A stretch of DNA of 9,786 bases, taken from assembly GCA_009885905.1 (NCBI GenBank), contig VFJU01000050.1:1-9786 (forward strand), given 5' to 3'. Positions within the stretch are counted from its first letter, which is position 1. Each line of letters opens with the position of its first letter. Both the position numbers and the translations under genes were made by a program. Below the pieces are notes generated by a model that worked only from the letters and a program-made list of their open reading frames with translations, had not been told where the DNA came from and ran no database searches. This stretch comes from Verrucomicrobiota bacterium (lineage in GTDB: Bacteria > Verrucomicrobiota > Verrucomicrobiia > Verrucomicrobiales > Akkermansiaceae). Positions 7,665-9,786 of this stretch are shown in pieces.

Positions 7665-7717
7665 ATTCAGCAAACTTAAGGATTGTCACCGTTATCCCAA
7701 ATCGTCATTTTTCGCCC

Positions 7718-8182
7718 GTGGTTCGTTATCGTCCAAATGTAGCTGCCCTAATCGTCAATCCATCTGGCGGCCTGCTGATCTGCGAGCGCTCGACGATTCC
7801 GGGCGCGTGGCAGTTCCCCCAGGGGGGCGTGGATGGTGGTGAAACCCTAGAACAAGCGCTTTCTCGCGAGGTGCGGGAGGAGATCGGGCTCGACGCAAAC
7901 CACTACGATGTCATCGAACACCGTCAAGGCTACCGCTACCTTTATCCACCCGGTACACGTGGTAAAAAACTCCGCAAACATGGAAGCCACGGACAAGAAC
8001 AAACCTATTTTCTCTGCCAGTTAAAAGTCGATGCCCCACAGATCAACGTGAAACAGCGGCAGCCTGAATTTCGCGCTTACCGTTGGATTTTGCCAACCGA
8101 ATTCGATCTCGACTGGTTGCCAGTATTCAAGCGCGACGTTTACAGGGAAGTCATGCGAGACTTTTTCCAGGTCGTTATGTGA
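7718..8182 (+). CDS. rppH: RNA pyrophosphohydrolase RppH (Nudix hydrolase)
   Basis: RppH removes pyrophosphate from the 5'-triphosphate end of mRNA, leaving a monophosphate that triggers RNase E-type decay; relatives also cleave diadenosine polyphosphates. The 154-aa product follows E. coli RppH (about 176 aa) end to end. It has YRPNVAALIVN at the N-terminus, GAWQFPQGGVDGGET before a perfect Nudix box (36-58, REVREEIGL), Q94/Q101-region strands, and the C-terminal FKRDVYREVM...VVM. E54 and E55 are the expected metal ligands. The start is GTG 7718: YRPNV begins four codons in, as in homologues, and the in-frame TAA at 7661 blocks extension. There is no obvious Shine-Dalgarno. Unlike E. coli RppH, the C-terminus ends at the VVM motif without a tail. 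The gene diverges from the CHAD gene and converges on leuA with a 17-bp gap lacking a clear terminator. Confidence 0.95.
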   Translation: MVRYRPNVAALIVNPSGGLLICERSTIPGAWQFPQGGVDGGETLEQALSREVREEIGLDANHYDVIEHRQGYRYLYPPGTRGKKLRKHGSHGQEQTYFLCQLKVDAPQINVKQRQPEFRAYRWILPTEFDLDWLPVFKRDVYREVMRDFFQVVM

Positions 8183-8199
8183 TTCATCTAACCATAAAT

Positions 8200-9786
8200 T
8201 CACTCGCGCAGCAAATTCCATGCGGCCACCAGTGCTTTGAGACCCGCCATTTCAATCGACGAATCCACCCCAGCCCCCCAAAGCAAACGACCATCATCGT
8301 GCTGGAGTTGCACGTAAGCCGCGGCACTCGCATCTGATCCGCCACGCACCGCGTGAGAGCGATAATCAGTGACTTTGAAATTTTTCAAATCAGCTCCCTC
8401 GAGCGCGTGAACGAATGCGTTGATAGGTCCATTACCAAAGCCTTCTATCAGTTTTTTTTCGTTGTGAATGAGGATGCTTGCCTTGCACTGCACTTGTCCA
8501 CGCTCGCCGGTTTGATGAATGAGTTCGTAGTCAATGAGATCCAGAGGGGTGGAAATGTTGACGAATTCCTCGAAAAACGTTTCACGAATTTCGTCAGCTG
8601 AAAGTTCGCCACCTTGCTCATCTGCGAGATCGTAAATCCGCTTGCCTACCTGAGGGTGCATCGATTTTGGCAAATCAAACCCATGCTCCCGATCGAGAAC
8701 ATACGCAACCCCACCTTTGCCAGACTGAGAATTGATGCGGATGATCGCCTCGTAGGATCTTCCGATATCCTGCGGGTCAATGGTTAGATATGGCACACCC
8801 CATGGGGTGTTAGGGTCTTGTTTCAATTCCTTCACACGGCGATCAAGGCCTTTTTTAATCGCGTCTTGATGCGAGCCTGAAAAGGCGGTGAAAACCAACT
8901 CGCCTGCGTAAGGCTGCCGTTCGGGCACACTTAGTCGGGTCACCCGCTCGTAGACTGTTCGGATCGATTGCAAATCAGAAAAATCCAACCCTGTCTTGAT
9001 GCCATGGCTATTCAAATTAAGAGCAACAGTGACAATATCAAGATTTCCCGTCCGTTCACCGTTTCCGAAAAGCGTTCCTTCCACGCGATCTGCTCCAGCC
9101 ATAAGACCAAGCTCTGTCGCAGCCACACCAGTGCCACGGTCGTTGTGAGTGTGCAGCGAAACAACAACCGAGTCGCGTTTTTTAAGATGTCGGCACATCC
9201 ACTCGATCATATCTGCATGGATGTTAGGAGTGGTCCACTGGACAGTGTCTGGCAGATTGATGATCATTTTCCCCTTCGGAGTCGGCTGCCAAACGTCGAT
9301 CACTCCGTTGCAACATTCCAAGGCAAAATCTAACTCCGTGTCTGAAAATGACTCGGGAGAGTATTGCAAGATCACTTCCGTGCGCGGAACCGTTGGAACA
9401 AGTTTTTTTACTAACGAAGCGCCATCAATTGCTATTTGTTTGATCGATTCCCGTGAGGCATCTCCGAAGGTAACTCGACGTTGAAGAGGCGAAGTAGAGT
9501 TGTAAATATGTACGATCGCACGCCTAGCGCCATCAATCGCCTCGAAAGTCCGCCGAATCAACGGCTCACGAGTTTGAACTAACACCTGAATTGTAACGTC
9601 TTCCGGGATTCGGTTTTCATCAATCAAGCGCCGCAAAAAATTGAACTCTGTATCCGCTGCCGATGGGAATCCAACCTCGATCTGTTTAAAACCAACCCGA
9701 ACTAACAGATCAAAAAAATCGAGTTTTTCCTCAATCGACATCGGCTGTGGTAATGCCTGATTGCCGTCACGAAGATCGACCGAACA
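8200..9786 (-). CDS. leuA: 2-isopropylmalate synthase, type 2 (5' end beyond window)
   Basis: LeuA condenses acetyl-CoA with 2-oxoisovalerate, the committed step of leucine biosynthesis. The reading frame stays open to the right edge: the last 45 bases encode CSVDLRDGNQALPQP, containing the family's catalytic RD pair. The ATG at 9741 is therefore internal and the true start lies outside; 528 residues are visible. The TIM-barrel metal motif SLHTHNDRGTG lies near 9120-9160, followed by LFGNGERTGN. The linker segment FSGSHQDAIKKGLD and SGKGGVAYVL are typical of the longer type-2 enzymes (Mycobacterium/Corynebacterium-like). The C-terminal LeuA regulatory domain is complete, with GNGPINAFVHAL and SDASAAAYVQL, so leucine feedback inhibition is expected from family knowledge. 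The promoter and any leader are not in view. No other leu genes are present downstream. Confidence 0.96.
   Translation of the reverse strand, partial: CSVDLRDGNQALPQPMSIEEKLDFFDLLVRVGFKQIEVGFPSAADTEFNFLRRLIDENRIPEDVTIQVLVQTREPLIRRTFEAIDGARRAIVHIYNSTSPLQRRVTFGDASRESIKQIAIDGASLVKKLVPTVPRTEVILQYSPESFSDTELDFALECCNGVIDVWQPTPKGKMIINLPDTVQWTTPNIHADMIEWMCRHLKKRDSVVVSLHTHNDRGTGVAATELGLMAGADRVEGTLFGNGERTGNLDIVTVALNLNSHGIKTGLDFSDLQSIRTVYERVTRLSVPERQPYAGELVFTAFSGSHQDAIKKGLDRRVKELKQDPNTPWGVPYLTIDPQDIGRSYEAIIRINSQSGKGGVAYVLDREHGFDLPKSMHPQVGKRIYDLADEQGGELSADEIRETFFEEFVNISTPLDLIDYELIHQTGERGQVQCKASILIHNEKKLIEGFGNGPINAFVHALEGADLKNFKVTDYRSHAVRGGSDASAAAYVQLQHDDGRLLWGAGVDSSIEMAGLKALVAAWNLLRE

Noticed and set aside
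8183..8199. Shared terminator between convergent rppH and leuA
   Set aside because: Only 17 bp with no visible hairpin or T tract.
8968..9484. Plus-strand open frames opposite leuA
   Set aside because: The minus-strand LeuA frame here carries catalytic motifs; the opposite frames have no recognisable features.

Overview
The window reads as an ordinary, tightly packed bacterial chromosome segment with roughly balanced base composition (judged by eye, not computed). It contains eight recognisable protein genes and one doubtful gene tail. I see no tRNA, rRNA, CRISPR array or insertion sequence. The gene set fits a Gram-negative-type bacterium: an E. coli-like RppH, a full-length single-chain GcvP and a type-2 LeuA. 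The lysine/alanine/proline-rich protein with repeated GGQS-containing helix-turn-helix units made me think of Verrucomicrobiota or a relative. That assignment is inference from family resemblance only.

Left, plus strand (1-3223): a ketosynthase of the fatty-acid/polyketide type starts at a GTG. It overlaps by four bases (ATGA) the next gene, which encodes an unusual single polypeptide: an N-terminal L,D-transpeptidase (YkuD) domain fused to a complete phosphoserine-phosphatase-type HAD domain. After a 76-bp gap comes a 241-aa protein with two nearly identical helix-turn-helix units joined by a histone-H1-like K/A/P linker and ending in a coiled coil. A strong intrinsic terminator at 3187-3223 closes this block.

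Middle, minus strand (3222-7501): three genes read leftward, a CHAD-domain protein, glycine decarboxylase GcvP and an MTH1-like Nudix hydrolase. The Nudix start overlaps the gcvP stop in ATGA, so those two are probably co-transcribed and translationally coupled. The Nudix gene converges on the terminator of the plus-strand block.

Right (7502-9786): a 216-bp divergent intergenic region carries a plausible sigma-70 promoter for rppH, an RNA 5' pyrophosphohydrolase read rightward from a GTG. It converges, with a 17-bp gap, on leuA (2-isopropylmalate synthase), which reads leftward and runs off the right edge without its start.

Most of the window is housekeeping metabolism: serine, glycine/one-carbon, leucine, RNA decay and nucleotide-pool sanitation. 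The most unusual item is the L,D-transpeptidase/phosphoserine-phosphatase fusion, which has intact motifs in both halves and no secretion signal. Next are the tandem-HTH/H1-like protein and the close MTH1-type base-recognition residues in a bacterial Nudix enzyme. I found no obvious multi-gene defence or mobile system.
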